A stretch of 64,000 nt of DNA from Methylobacterium tardum (GCF_023546765.1 NZ_CP097484.1:5194501-5258500), one strand, 5' to 3'; positions 38,148-47,276 are shown, numbered from the stretch's first letter. Notes: generated by a model not told the origin, from the sequence alone. Numbers and translations: made by a program.

Positions 38148-39303
38148 TCAATCCTTGGCGTGTGCGACCCCCAGGACGGATCCGCCACGCGGCTGTTCCG
38201 GTCCATCCGTGCACACTTCGCCAATGTAGGCGGGGGTGTCTCCGTTGCCAAGTAATTCGGGGGCCCCTGCGGCGAGGGCAGCATCCGCGGCCCTGCGGCG
38301 GCGCGGCGGCGCGGGGGCGAAGCGCACGGTGCCGTCGGCCTCCGCGGCGACCAGGAGCCCCGCCAGGGTGCGCCGGATCGGTGCGCCGCGACGCAGGGCC
38401 GGCAGCAGCGATTCGAGGACCAGCGCCTCGAGGCGTTCGAGCCGGCGCGGCGCTCCGCCGGCCCGGCTCAGGGCGAGATCGAGGCAGCGCAGAGCCACGG
38501 CGTCGGGCAGCGCCGCCAGGGCGGCACCATCGAGGCACAGGACCGCGCCCGTCGCCGCGCCGGGCAGAAGCGCGGTGTCGAGGGCCCGCGCCGCCGCGCT
38601 GCGGAGCGCGGCCTCGTCGCGGGCGGCGCGCGCGGCCAGGCGGGCGAGACGCGCCGGGGTCAGGCCCTCGCGCTCCAGGACCGGCCGGCCGCGCGCAGGC
38701 GGGCCCGGGCGAAGCGCGGATTCACGTTGGCGGGGTCGCGCAGATACGGGATGCCGCGGGCCTGCACCACGCCACCAGGGCGGATTTCGACAGGTGCAGG
38801 AAGGGACGGCCGAGCCTCAGGCCGGGGGCGAGCGCCCGTTCGGCGCGCATGCCGGCGAGCCCCGCGAGGCCGCTGCCGGCGGCGAGCCGCATCAGCACCG
38901 TCTCGGCTTGGTCATCCTGGGTGTGCGCGGTGAGGACGAGGCCGGCGCCGATCGCCTCGGCCTGGGCGGCGAGCAGGGCGTAGCGGGCGTTGCGGGCCGC
39001 GTCCTGCAGGCCGGTGCCGGGCTTCGGGCCCGACCAGGGCAGGATCGCGTGAACTAGGCCGAGGGACCGGGCGGCCTGGCCGACAGCGTGGGCCTCGGCG
39101 TCGGAGCCCGCCCGCAGGCCGTGGTCCACGGTGGCGACCTGGACGGATGCGCCGGTCGCGCGCCCCAGGATCGCGGCGGCGTGCATCAGGGCGGTCGAAT
39201 CGGGGCCGCCCGAGACGGCGAGGAGAACGCCCGGCCGGTCGCGGGTGGAACGGCCGAGCCAGGGGCTCAGGGCGTCGAGGACCGGATCGCCCGGCCCGCT
39301 CAA
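38148..39303 (-). pseudogene. tilS: tRNA(Ile)-lysidine synthetase with two apparent frameshifts
   Basis: About 385 residues when repaired. The N-terminal PP-loop domain has LLAVSGGPDSTALMHAAA (SGGPDS), TVDHGLRAGSDAEA and LVLTAHTQDDQAETVLMR. It makes lysidine at C34 of tRNA-Ile(CAU) and is essential in most bacteria. The first frame ends in RPAASRICATPPT; one extra C near 38760-38770 gives ARGIPYLRDPANVNPRFARA, and another near 38688-38700 gives LEREGLTPARLARLAARAA and the final part stopping at 38148. Because the gene is essential, missing bases in the sequence are likelier than real decay. Start is a TTG at 39303 overlapping the cpoB stop. Confidence 0.88.
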
Positions 39304-40277
39304 GCGCCGCAGCGGGCGCGCTTCTGCTCGCGCGCGACGCCCTGACGGACGCCGTTGCCGGCATTCGGGAATTTCCGGTCCAGCTCGGCCAGGGTCGCGC
39401 AGGCCTGCTCGCGGGCCCCGAGGGCGTTGAGCGTGACGCCGAGCTTCAGCATGGCGTCGGGCGCCTGGGACGAGCGGGCGTAGTCGGTCGAGACCTTCAG
39501 GAACTGCTCGGCCGCCTCGCGATTGCGGCCGCGGGCCAGGTAGCTCTCGCCCAGCCAGTAGGTGGCACCGGCGACGCGGTTGTCGCGCGGATGCGACTGG
39601 ATGAACTGGCGCAGGCCCATCTCGGCCTGCTCGTACTGCTTGGCGCGGTACAGCTCCACGGCGGCGTCGTAATCCGAGGCCGGATCGCCGGTCTGGGTAG
39701 CGGCCACGCTCTCGGAGGGCCGCGCCGGGATCGCCCCCGTCCGGGCCGGCGGGCGCAGGTCCACCGGCTCGTCGTAGCCGGGCGCCGCGGCGTCCGCGTC
39801 CTCGTCCTCACCGTTGATCGCCCCTTGCGGCAGGCGCTGCGGCCGGGGCGCGGTCTCGACGGTGTCCCGGGGCGGCAGCGGCGCGGAGGGCTGCGTGCTG
39901 CCGAGCTGCATCGGGGTGCCCGGGGCACCGGGGGATTGGGACGGGTCGAAGGCGTCGCCGCGCTTGCCGGGGCGGCCGGCGCCCGGATTGCCACCGTTGA
40001 CGGCCCCCGCCGGCGCCGGAGCCGCGGAGGGCTTGCCGCCCTTGCCCTCGTTCAGGCGGAACTCGACGTCCTCCTGGAACTTGCGCAGCTGCTCCTTGAG
40101 CTGGCGGTTCTCGTACTGGAGGGTCTCGATCTGCCCGGCCATGAGCCGGGACTGGTTCTCGATCCGTCCGAGGCGCACCACCAGCTCGGAGGCGTCCTGT
40201 GCGGCGGCCGGATGACCGAGGAGCAGGGCTCCCAGGATCGTGGAGAGCGCGAGGCGGGTGCGAAGGCGGGCGGGCAT
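39300..40277 (-). CDS. cpoB: Tol-Pal system periplasmic protein CpoB (YbgF)
   Basis: A 325-residue periplasmic protein. Signal peptide to HPAAAQDA, then a short coiled coil (RIENQSRLMAGQIETLQYENRQLKEQL, split by the family's Leu heptads), a long Pro/Gly/Ala disordered linker (about residues 80-195), and three TPR repeats (YDAAVELYRAKQYEQAEMGL, ATYWLGESYLARGRNREAAEQFL, DAMLKLGVTLNALGAREQA). CpoB coordinates PBP1B and Tol for envelope constriction. It lies between pal and tilS in the same order as in many Hyphomicrobiales. The tilS start overlaps its stop. Confidence 0.93.
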   Translation of the reverse strand: MPARLRTRLALSTILGALLLGHPAAAQDASELVVRLGRIENQSRLMAGQIETLQYENRQLKEQLRKFQEDVEFRLNEGKGGKPSAAPAPAGAVNGGNPGAGRPGKRGDAFDPSQSPGAPGTPMQLGSTQPSAPLPPRDTVETAPRPQRLPQGAINGEDEDADAAAPGYDEPVDLRPPARTGAIPARPSESVAATQTGDPASDYDAAVELYRAKQYEQAEMGLRQFIQSHPRDNRVAGATYWLGESYLARGRNREAAEQFLKVSTDYARSSQAPDAMLKLGVTLNALGAREQACATLAELDRKFPNAGNGVRQGVAREQKRARCGA

Positions 40278-40562
40278 GATGCGGCTGCGATCCGGTGGCG
40301 GCGCGAGGCCCTATCAGATGCGCCGCACCGCGGCAAAACTGCGGCGCGTTCAACCTTTTGGGTCATCCGGCGGGACGCGCAGTCCCGGTTCGCTGCGTAC
40401 CCGCCCTCCCCCGAAGACTGCGACGGACCCCTGTACCGCTCGGGAGAGGGGCCCCGCGCATCATCCTGATGCCGCATCGTCACCCGCGCTGTGCAGATGC
40501 GGTCGCGGAGGGCGCGCCGCGACTCGCGACGCTTCACACAGAGGAGGCCGTTACGCCCTCCG

Positions 40563-41054
40563 TTACGCGGCGCCGCGGTCCAGCACGATCACCGCGCGGC
40601 GGTTCTGCGACCAGCACGAGATGTCGTTGCAGACCGCCACCGGCCGCTCCTTGCCGTACGACACCGTCCGCATGCGGTTGCCCGCAATGCCGCGGGTGGC
40701 GAGGTAGTCATTCACCGCCTGGGCCCGGCGGGCGCCCAGGGAGAAGTTGTACTCGCGGGTGCCGCGCTCGTCGGCGTGGCCCTCGATGATGAAGGTGTAG
40801 CGCGGGTAGCGCTGCAGCCACGCGGCCTGCTTGTCGAGGGTGGCGGTCGCGGTCGGCGTCAGATCGGTGGAATCCGATTCGAAGAACACCCGGTCGCCGA
40901 TATTGACGACGAAGTCCTGCGCGCTGCCCGGGGTCGCGGCGCCGGCCCCGAAGGCGGAGGCGTCGGCGAGATCCTTGTCGTTGCTGCAGGCGCCGAGGCC
41001 GAGGCCGGCGACGAGGGCGAGGCCGAGGGCGGCGGCACGAAAACGCTGCGTCAT
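40563..41054 (-). CDS. pal: Peptidoglycan-associated lipoprotein Pal
   Basis: A 163-residue outer-membrane lipoprotein. Signal with lipobox GLGLGACS (lipidated Cys), then an OmpA-like peptidoglycan-binding domain: VFFESDSTDLTPTATATLD, IEGHADERGTREYNFSLGARRA and VSYGKERPVAV. It tethers the outer membrane to the wall. ATG at 41054, followed on the minus strand by cpoB 285 bases later. The usual upstream tolQ-tolR-tolA-tolB genes are not here: the next gene upstream is a response regulator on the other strand. A frame upstream of this ATG is open but not conserved. Confidence 0.95.
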   Translation of the reverse strand: MTQRFRAAALGLALVAGLGLGACSNDKDLADASAFGAGAATPGSAQDFVVNIGDRVFFESDSTDLTPTATATLDKQAAWLQRYPRYTFIIEGHADERGTREYNFSLGARRAQAVNDYLATRGIAGNRMRTVSYGKERPVAVCNDISCWSQNRRAVIVLDRGAA

Positions 41055-41452
41055 GATCTGAAAAAGCTCCTCGAGCGGTGCCGAAGGCCGGCTGCGGGTC
41101 TTCGAGGCGGGTCCGCGTAGTCCTGGGTACCGTTGGTAGGCGCGGATGGTTAAGCGACGGTTCCGACGAGCGGCCTCGGGACGGGTTGGCGCCGTGGGCG
41201 CGCTCGACGTCGTGCGCTGTCGCACCCGGAATGCGGCGGCGGCGGGGCATCGAGGCCGGACAGGCCATTTCGGACGGACCGGTTGCGGCGCTGCAACAGG
41301 ACCGTGCGTGGGAACGAAGCCCGAGCGCCGCGCCCGACGGCAGCGCGACCGGGCGTGGCCCAGGCCGACACGGTAACCGTTGCGGCCGGCATTTAAGGGA
41401 TCCTCAACCCTATCCATTCTTGAATGGAGCGGCCGAACACCGGACATCCGCC
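41055..41452. other. Divergent region between pal and a response regulator
   Basis: About 400 bases. It should hold the pal promoter on the minus strand and the response-regulator promoter on the plus strand. A perfect palindrome is at 41413-41428 (listed). No gene accepted. Confidence 0.5.
41413..41428 (+). promoter_or_regulatory. Perfect 7+7 palindrome upstream of a response regulator
   Basis: TCCATTC-TT-GAATGGA, ending 24 bases before the ATG at 41453. It could be an operator or an early mRNA hairpin of the response-regulator gene. No known binding site was recognised. Confidence 0.45.
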
Positions 41453-41857
41453 ATGCGTCCCGCCCAGTGCGTCCTCATCGTCGAGGACAGCTACCTGCTC
41501 CTCGAGATCGTCGCGAGCCTGTGTGAGACGCACGGGATCCGGGTGATCGAGGCCTCGACCGGCGAGGCCGCGCTGACGCTGCTGCGCGCCCGCGGCGGCG
41601 AGATCGACTGGCTGTTCACCGACATCCATCTGCCGGGGCTGATCGACGGCTGGAGCGTGGCCCACGCCTTCCGGTCGATCCATCCCGACCGGCCGGTGGT
41701 CTACACCTCCACCGACGCGAACCGCCGCAGCGGCGTGCCCGGCAGCCTGTTCCTGCGCAAGCCGTTCCAGGTCCAGGAGGTCAACCGGCTGGTCCGGATG
41801 ATGGTCGACGGCCTCGGCGGGACGGCGCATGACGCGCCGCTCTGCGCGGCGGGCTGA
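41453..41857 (+). CDS. Single-domain response regulator
   Basis: A 134-residue receiver without output domain. Acidic pair Glu11/Asp12 (VLIVEDSYLLLEIV), phosphoacceptor Asp57 (LFTDIHLPGLIDGW), switch Thr/Ser in VVYTSTDAN and Lys in FLRKPFQ. It resembles the short CpdR/FixJ-N-like receivers often paired with hybrid histidine kinases in this order. Without a kinase nearby its partner is unknown; it may act by protein binding. ATG at 41453 has no strong Shine-Dalgarno. A longer in-frame extension upstream is not conserved-looking. Confidence 0.88.
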   Translation: MRPAQCVLIVEDSYLLLEIVASLCETHGIRVIEASTGEAALTLLRARGGEIDWLFTDIHLPGLIDGWSVAHAFRSIHPDRPVVYTSTDANRRSGVPGSLFLRKPFQVQEVNRLVRMMVDGLGGTAHDAPLCAAG

Positions 41858-41881
41858 GTCACAGACCCATCCGAGCCGGAC

Positions 41882-41951
41882 CGTCATCGCGCGCAGCGAA
41901 GCGACTGAGGGCGGCGCGACCGTGGATTGCTTCGCTCCGCTCGCAAAGACG
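41882..41951. repeat. Dispersed repeat, family B
   Basis: CGTCATCGCGCGCAGCGAAG at one end and ATTGCTTCGCTCCGCTCGCA followed by AAGACG at the other. The inner arms GCAGCGAAGCGA and TTGCTTCGCT are partly inverted. Second copy at 44233-44320 and an inverted relative at 23567-23657. Confidence 0.78.
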
Positions 41952-41989
41952 AGTCGGCCGGCTGGACGCCTGGGCTCCCGGGGGCAGCC

Positions 41990-43069
41990 TCAGCCGGCCC
42001 GGAACAGCGCCACGATGTCCGGCGCGGACAGCCACGCCTCCACCCGCGGGCAGGCGAGGTCGCCCGGCGGCGTCGCGTCGTAGATGGCGAAGCTCGCCGC
42101 GATGAAGCCCGGCAGGTCGTAGAGCGTCGGGAAGTCGTCGCCGCGCGCCTTGGTCTTGAACAGGTACGAGCCCGTCAGCCCGAAATGCTCGGCCACCGGC
42201 GGATAGATCGGCCAGATCACATCCTCGACCAGCTCGTCGCCAAGGTAATCCTCGATCTCCACCGGCTCGGGCGTGAGCCCGTTCTCCTGCAGCAGGCGCC
42301 GGGCGATGTCGCCGATCACATGGGCCTTCGGGTGGTTCATCAGGTGCATGAAGGCGCCGCGGCGCGCCCAGCGGGTCACCTCGCGCTCCAGGCCGAAGCC
42401 GAGGGCCGCCGCCGACCCGACGAGCTCGCGCACCGCCGGATCCCAGTGGTCGAGATAGCCCAGGCGGGCGAACACGTCCTCGCGGAACAGGGATGCGGTG
42501 CGCTTCGGGTCGAGGCCGAGCCGGTAGGCAGTGAGCGCGATCGCCGAGTGGTACTGCCCCGTGGGCGACGGGGTCAGCTTCAGCGCGGCGAGGTTCGACG
42601 CCTGGCCGACATAGACCATGTCGGGATGGAAGGCCGAGAACACGATCGCCGGGAACAGCTTGAGCCGCGGGTCGGCCGCCCGCACGGTGGCGGCATCGCC
42701 GCCCGGGATCAGCCCGGCCGGGAAACTCTGCGCGAAGACGTGGTCGTGGGCGCGGAGCGTCCGGATCAGGCCGTCGACATGACCGTGGTCGCGCTTGAGC
42801 GAGCCCATGGGCAGATAGCGCACCGGGCTCCTCGGCGCGAGCAGGCGCATCGCCTGCGCGACGCCCCGGGCCTGGCAATTGCCCAGCACCGCGATGCTCG
42901 GCCCGTCACGCCCGGTGGCGGCGCGGGCGCGGTTCCGCCATGGTGTCGCCCAGGTGGGGGCCCAACGGGTAGGCGCCCAGCTGGGCGCCGAGAGGGTGAA
43001 CGCGCTGCGGGCGCGCCGGGGCAGGTCGTTCAGGGCCACGTCGCGTGCCGGTGTCAGCGGACGGGTCAT
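41990..43069 (-). CDS. WcbI-domain polysaccharide biosynthesis protein
   Basis: About 359 residues. From residue 57 the chain is WcbI-like: IAVLGNCQARGVAQAMRLLAP (the LGNCQ motif), VFAQSFPAGLIPGGDAATV, FPAIVFSAFHPDMVYVG, and MNHPKAHVIGDIARRLL. WcbI proteins act in capsule or exopolysaccharide assembly, perhaps as acyl or acetyl-transfer enzymes, but the reaction is unproven. The first 55 residues (after ATG 43069) are Ala/Pro/Trp/Arg-rich and of uncertain reality; a frame change there cannot be ruled out. Divergent from the GSCFA gene 43 bases away, so the two probably share a control region. Confidence 0.8.
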   Translation of the reverse strand: MTRPLTPARDVALNDLPRRARSAFTLSAPSWAPTRWAPTWATPWRNRARAATGRDGPSIAVLGNCQARGVAQAMRLLAPRSPVRYLPMGSLKRDHGHVDGLIRTLRAHDHVFAQSFPAGLIPGGDAATVRAADPRLKLFPAIVFSAFHPDMVYVGQASNLAALKLTPSPTGQYHSAIALTAYRLGLDPKRTASLFREDVFARLGYLDHWDPAVRELVGSAAALGFGLEREVTRWARRGAFMHLMNHPKAHVIGDIARRLLQENGLTPEPVEIEDYLGDELVEDVIWPIYPPVAEHFGLTGSYLFKTKARGDDFPTLYDLPGFIAASFAIYDATPPGDLACPRVEAWLSAPDIVALFRAG

Positions 43070-43112
43070 CGCCCCCGAGGGCGGTCGCCGTCGTGAAGAA
43101 GAGGGTTCGAAG

Positions 43113-44180
43113 ATGGCGTTGAATCCGTATACGGGTCTACCGGCCGAGCGATTCTGGCGCAAGGTCGTCACCAACGTGCCGCCCTTCGCGGTCAATCCGC
43201 ACCCGAAGGACACCTTCGTGATCGGGCCGACCGACAAGGTCGCCACCGGCGGCTCCTGCTTCGCGCAGCGGGTGGCCGAGGCGGTGCGCGGCGCCGGCTT
43301 CAACTACTACCTGACCGAGCCGCCGCCCCCCGGCATGAGCGCCGAGGAGGCCAATGCCCGCCAGTTCGGCACGTTCTCGGCACGCTACGGCAATCTCTAC
43401 TACACGCGCCAGTTCGTGCAGCTGTTCGACCGGGCCTACGGGACGTTCGAGCCGGAGCTGAAGGCGTGGCTGCGCGACGACGGCCGCTACGTCGACCCGT
43501 TCCGCCCCACGGTCGAGCCGGCGGGTTTTGCGAGCGAGGCCGAGGTGGTCGCGGCGCGCGACGCGCATCTCGCCGAGGTGCGCCGCCTGTTCGAGACGCT
43601 CGACGTGTTCGTGCTGACGCTCGGCCTCACGGAAGGCTGGCGCTGGCGGGCCGACGGCGCGGCGCTGCCGCTCGCCCCGGGCGTTGCCGGCGGCACCTTC
43701 GACCCTGAGCTCTACGAGTGCGTCAACGCGGGCGCGGGCGAGGTGCTCGGCGACCTCAACGGCTTCCTCGACCGGCTCTGGAGCGTGAACCCGAAGGCGC
43801 GGGTGATCTTCACGGTCTCGCCGGTGCCGATGATCGCCACCTACATGGACCGGCACGTGATGGAGTCGAACAGCTACTCCAAGTCGGTGCTGCGGGTGGC
43901 GGCCGGCGAGGTGGTTGGCCGCGGCGACCCGCGGGCGGTCTACTTCCCCGCCTACGACATCGTCACGAGCAACGTGAATGCCGGGCGCTACTACAACGAG
44001 GACCAGCGCACCATCAACGACGCGGGCGTGCGCCACGTCATGCGCCTGTTCCTGGCGACCTTCGCCCGCGACCGGGTGAACGCGGCCCCGACCCACGCCC
44101 CCGTGGACCTCGCGGCGGAGTTCGAGGGCAATGCCGGCGTGATCTGCGACGAGGAGGAGATCGAGCGCAGCGTGGCGTGA
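43113..44180 (+). CDS. GSCFA domain protein
   Basis: A 355-residue protein. The signature GGSCFAQRVAEAVRG at about residues 48-62 names the family; the chain then has VFVLTLGLTEGWRW and FTVSPVPMIATYMDRHVMESNSYSKSVLR with a late YFPAYDIV motif. GSCFA is related to SGNH-type esterases/acetyltransferases, and such proteins are found beside polysaccharide genes. ATG at 43113 after GAAGAAGAGGG. Divergent from WcbI: both contain a Cys-bearing turn in the N-terminal part, and both may modify a surface glycan. The C-terminal tail is acidic (GVICDEEEIE). Confidence 0.87.
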   Translation: MALNPYTGLPAERFWRKVVTNVPPFAVNPHPKDTFVIGPTDKVATGGSCFAQRVAEAVRGAGFNYYLTEPPPPGMSAEEANARQFGTFSARYGNLYYTRQFVQLFDRAYGTFEPELKAWLRDDGRYVDPFRPTVEPAGFASEAEVVAARDAHLAEVRRLFETLDVFVLTLGLTEGWRWRADGAALPLAPGVAGGTFDPELYECVNAGAGEVLGDLNGFLDRLWSVNPKARVIFTVSPVPMIATYMDRHVMESNSYSKSVLRVAAGEVVGRGDPRAVYFPAYDIVTSNVNAGRYYNEDQRTINDAGVRHVMRLFLATFARDRVNAAPTHAPVDLAAEFEGNAGVICDEEEIERSVA

Positions 44181-44232
44181 CCGGGAAGCTTCGCCGGATC
44201 CGCCGCAGTCATGCGGTGAGGCTTGCCCGCAT

Positions 44233-44320
44233 CGTCATCACGCGCAGCGACGTGACCCAGGGCAACGCGCCATCACGATCGTGGCGCCGCCTGGATTGCT
44301 TCGCTCCGCTCGCAAAGACG
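44233..44320. repeat. Dispersed repeat, family B
   Basis: CGTCATCACGCGCAGCGACG at one end and ATTGCTTCGCTCCGCTCGCA then AAGACG at the other. Close to the copy at 41882-41951; the two bracket the WcbI-GSCFA pair. Confidence 0.78.
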
Positions 44321-44450
44321 GCGGCGGGTCGAAGCGCTCCGGGCGGAGGCCGTTCGCGGCCTCCGCCGGCAGGCGCGGCGATCCGGATTTGCCTTCGGCC
44401 GGGCGTTTCAGGCAAGCTTGGCCGCACGCGCGCCTCCGGAGACGAATCCC

Positions 44451-45050
44451 TTGAGCCTGCCCCCGCCCCGCCGCGCCGACCACGACATCGATCCGGTCTT
44501 CGTGAAGCGGCACTCGCCCCGCGCCTTCACGGGCGAGGCCGTGCCCGAATCCGAGCTGATGCGGATGATCGAGGCGGCGCGCTGGTCGCCCTCCGCCTAC
44601 AACTCGCAGCCCTGGCGCTTCCTCTACGCGCTCCGGGACGATGCCCATTGGGAGACGTTCCTGGGCCTGCTGGTGCCGGGCAATCAGAAATGGGTCTCGG
44701 GCACCGGCGCGATCCTGTTCCTGGTCTCGAACGGGCTCATGAAGGTCGGCGACGAGCTGAAGCCGTCCTACAGCCATTCCTTCGACGCCGGCACCGCCTC
44801 GCTGGCCTTCCAGCTCCAGGCGATCCACCAGGGCTGGCACGCCCACGGCATGGTCGGCTTCGACCATGTCCGCGCCCCCGAGGTGCTGCGCCTGCCCGAG
44901 AACCACCGGATCGAGGCCGCCTTCGCGGTCGGCCGCAAGACGCCCGAGGCGGAGCTCACCGAGGAGCAGCGGCCCCGCGAGACGCCGAACGGCCGTCGGC
45001 CGATCACCGACTTCACCCTCGCGGGCCCGTTCCCGCAGCAAGCGGGCTGA
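44451..45050 (+). CDS. Nitroreductase family protein
   Basis: About 199 residues. RHSPRAFTGEAVPESELMRMIEAARWSPSAYNSQPWRF contains the FMN-binding turn (SPSAYNSQPW) of the nitroreductase fold; the middle has FDAGTASLAFQLQAIHQGWHAH and the family end-like FAVGRKT. Such enzymes use NAD(P)H and FMN to reduce nitro-aromatics, quinones or flavins. The best start is a TTG at 44451 with GGAGA at 44436-44440; a TTG at 44418 would add an Ala/Pro stretch. Physiological substrate unknown. The next gene starts 157 bases downstream in the same direction. Confidence 0.85.
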   Translation: MSLPPPRRADHDIDPVFVKRHSPRAFTGEAVPESELMRMIEAARWSPSAYNSQPWRFLYALRDDAHWETFLGLLVPGNQKWVSGTGAILFLVSNGLMKVGDELKPSYSHSFDAGTASLAFQLQAIHQGWHAHGMVGFDHVRAPEVLRLPENHRIEAAFAVGRKTPEAELTEEQRPRETPNGRRPITDFTLAGPFPQQAG

Positions 45051-45206
45051 GGCGGGCTGGAACCGGTGGCCGAGACCAGGGATTGTGCCCGCATCGCAAG
45101 CCCGTCACGGGCTTGGCCGCCACCGCCGCAGACTGCGGCGGCGGGGCAGCGGATCGCCGGTCCCGTACCGATCCTGTCCGCCCTGCGACGCATCGGGAGC
45201 TGGCTC

Positions 45207-46003
45207 ATGGATCCGTCCGACAGCGCCTCACCCGACGATTTCTCCGGTGACGGGCAGCCCGACCACGCGTCGGGGCTGCGCAGCGTGGCCGAGCGCCACG
45301 GCGTCAGCCTCGATGCCGTGCGCCATCTGGTGCGGGCGCTGGAGCGCGGCCACGGCACGATGGCGCAGTTCGACCATCCCGATCTCGGTGGGATGGGCCA
45401 GTGGTTCGCCGGCGGCATGGTCATGGTCGGCCGGATGTTCGACGACGCCCTGAAGGCGCGGGTCGGGGCGCTCTGCACCGAGCTGGCCGGCGCGCTGCCG
45501 GCGGGCGGCTTCTCGGAGGCGGGACCCACGGCGCGGCGCGGCGGCGGCGAATGGTGGCCGGCGGGCCTCGGCGCTCCGGCGAGCACCGGCTCGCAGAATG
45601 GGATGCGCTACGCCTATTTCCCGGAGCACCGGCGGCTCGCGGTCGAATCGGGCTCGGGCGTCGCCCTCTACGATACCGGCGAGCACCGCATCACGGGCGT
45701 CTCGCAGGCGAATGGCAGCCTCGGGTTCACCGGGCCGGCCGGCGCCGTCGCGCTCGATCGCCTCCGCCGGATCGAGGCGGCGGTCGCCGCCCCGCGCCAG
45801 GGGGATCCGGGCCAAAAGGGGCTCGCCAAGCGGACCGGCACCCGGCGGAGCCGTCCGGGATCCAGGCAGCCGGCGCGCCGGCTGCCTCGCCGCCGGACGA
45901 CGTGCTCACGACCATCGACCGGTTGGCGGAGCTGCACGCGCGCGGCGTGCTCACCGATCAGGAATTCTCGACCAAGAAGGCAGAGCTGCTGGCGCGGCTG
46001 TGA
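45207..46003 (+). pseudogene. SHOCT-domain protein with one apparent frameshift
   Basis: About 265 residues when repaired. ATG at 45207 after GGGAG. The N-terminal part (VAERHGVSLDAVRHLVRALERGHG) looks like a helix-turn-helix-like or tetrameric module, then a Gly-rich globular stretch (WFAGGMVMVGRMFDD, YAYFPEHRRLAVESGSGVALYD, ITGVSQANGSLGF). The SHOCT motif at the end (IDRLAELHARGVLTDQEFSTKKAELLARL, in part) is in the second frame and stops at 46003. One base is missing between about 45795 and 45850. SHOCT marks small oligomerisation or proteolysis-linked proteins; exact role unknown. Confidence 0.78.
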
Positions 46004-46042
46004 GCGGCGCCGGCTCGGCGGACCTGCCGGTCGCGAGCCGCC

Positions 46043-47068
46043 TCAGGCGATGCCGTCGCGCAGCAGGTCGTGGACGTGGACGATGCCGACCGGCCGCCCG
46101 TCGGTGACCGCGAACACCGCCGTGATCAGCCGGCGGTTCATCAATTCCAGGGCCGCCTGGGCGAGCTTGTGCGGCTCGACGGTAATCGGATCGCGGGTCA
46201 TGACCGCCGAGACCGGCGTGTCGAGGATCGCCGGGCCCATGTGGCGGCGCAGGTCGCCGTCCGTCACGATGCCGACGAGGCGCCCGGCCCCGTCGGTGAC
46301 GCCGACGCAGCCGTAGCGCCGCGCCGCGATCTCGATCAGCACCTCGGACATCAGCGCGGTCTCGTGGACCAGCGGCATGTCCTGGGGGCCGTGCATCACC
46401 TGCTGCACGGTCCTGAGGCGGGCCGCCAGCGTCCCGCCGGGATGCAGGGTGTGGAAGCGCGCCGAGGTGAAGCCGCGCCGCTCCAGGAGCGCCACCGCCA
46501 GGGCGTCGCCCAGCGCCAGCTGGATCAGGCTGGAGGAGGTCGGCGCGAGGTCGTGCGGGCAGGATTCCCGCACGCGGGGCAGCTCCAGCAGCACGTCGGC
46601 GGCCTTGCCCAGGGTGCTCTCGCCGTTGCGGGTGATGGCGACCAGCGGGATCGAGAACCGGCGGCTGAAGCCGACGAGGTCGGACAGTTCCGCGGTCTCG
46701 CCCGACCACGACAGCGCGATGATCACGTCGTCCCGGGCGATCATCCCGAGATCGCCGTGGCTTGCCTCGGTCGGATGGACGAAGAAGGCGTGGGTGCCGG
46801 TAGAGGCCAGCGTCGCGGCGATCTTGCGGCCGACATGGCCGCTCTTGCCGATGCCGCTGACGATGACGCGGCCCTTGCTCTGCAGAATCGTCTGGACCGC
46901 CTCCTCGAAGGCCGCGCCGAGCCGGCCCTGGAAGGCCGCGCTCGCCTCCTGCAGGGCCGCGATGCCGAGCTGGAGGCTGCGGATCCCGAGGTCGCGGGTG
47001 GTGGCGAGATGCGCGGACGGGGCGTCGTAGCGGTCGTCGCGCAGGGCGCTGGAGGCGGGAGCGTTCAT
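46043..47068 (-). CDS. kdsD: D-arabinose 5-phosphate isomerase
   Basis: A 341-residue KdsD/KpsF protein. The SIS domain (residues 60-190) has IVSGIGKSGHVGRKIAATL, HPTEASHGDLGMI, LSWSGETAEL and LAPTSSSLIQLALGDALAV with the SxS phosphate site; two CBS domains follow (VTDGAGRLVGIVTDGDLRR, HDLLRDGIA). It turns ribulose-5-phosphate into arabinose-5-phosphate, the first step to Kdo of lipopolysaccharide. Start: ATG at 47068 (MNAPASSALRDD); an upstream ATG is not favoured. The gene is convergent with the SHOCT gene. Confidence 0.94.
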   Translation of the reverse strand: MNAPASSALRDDRYDAPSAHLATTRDLGIRSLQLGIAALQEASAAFQGRLGAAFEEAVQTILQSKGRVIVSGIGKSGHVGRKIAATLASTGTHAFFVHPTEASHGDLGMIARDDVIIALSWSGETAELSDLVGFSRRFSIPLVAITRNGESTLGKAADVLLELPRVRESCPHDLAPTSSSLIQLALGDALAVALLERRGFTSARFHTLHPGGTLAARLRTVQQVMHGPQDMPLVHETALMSEVLIEIAARRYGCVGVTDGAGRLVGIVTDGDLRRHMGPAILDTPVSAVMTRDPITVEPHKLAQAALELMNRRLITAVFAVTDGRPVGIVHVHDLLRDGIA

Positions 47069-47276
47069 CGTGTCCGTTCTCGGCCCGTCCGGCCGGGTCC
47101 CCGGGCCCAAGGCGGCCGGCGATGCGAAGCGTATGCGGCGACGCTAGGCAGCCGTCGTGGTTGAAATGTGACGCGGGGACGACGCAGCGCCGCACACCGG
47201 TTGAAGGGCCGCCCACCGAGGTCCATGCTGCCCGTACGCCATCCCGCGCCGCGGGCCCCAGGAGGGCACAAGCCCC

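Noticed and set aside
41055..41452. Coding extension of the response regulator upstream of 41453
   Set aside because: The frame is open but the 125 residues are Arg/Gly/Ala-rich, unlike a receiver partner domain.
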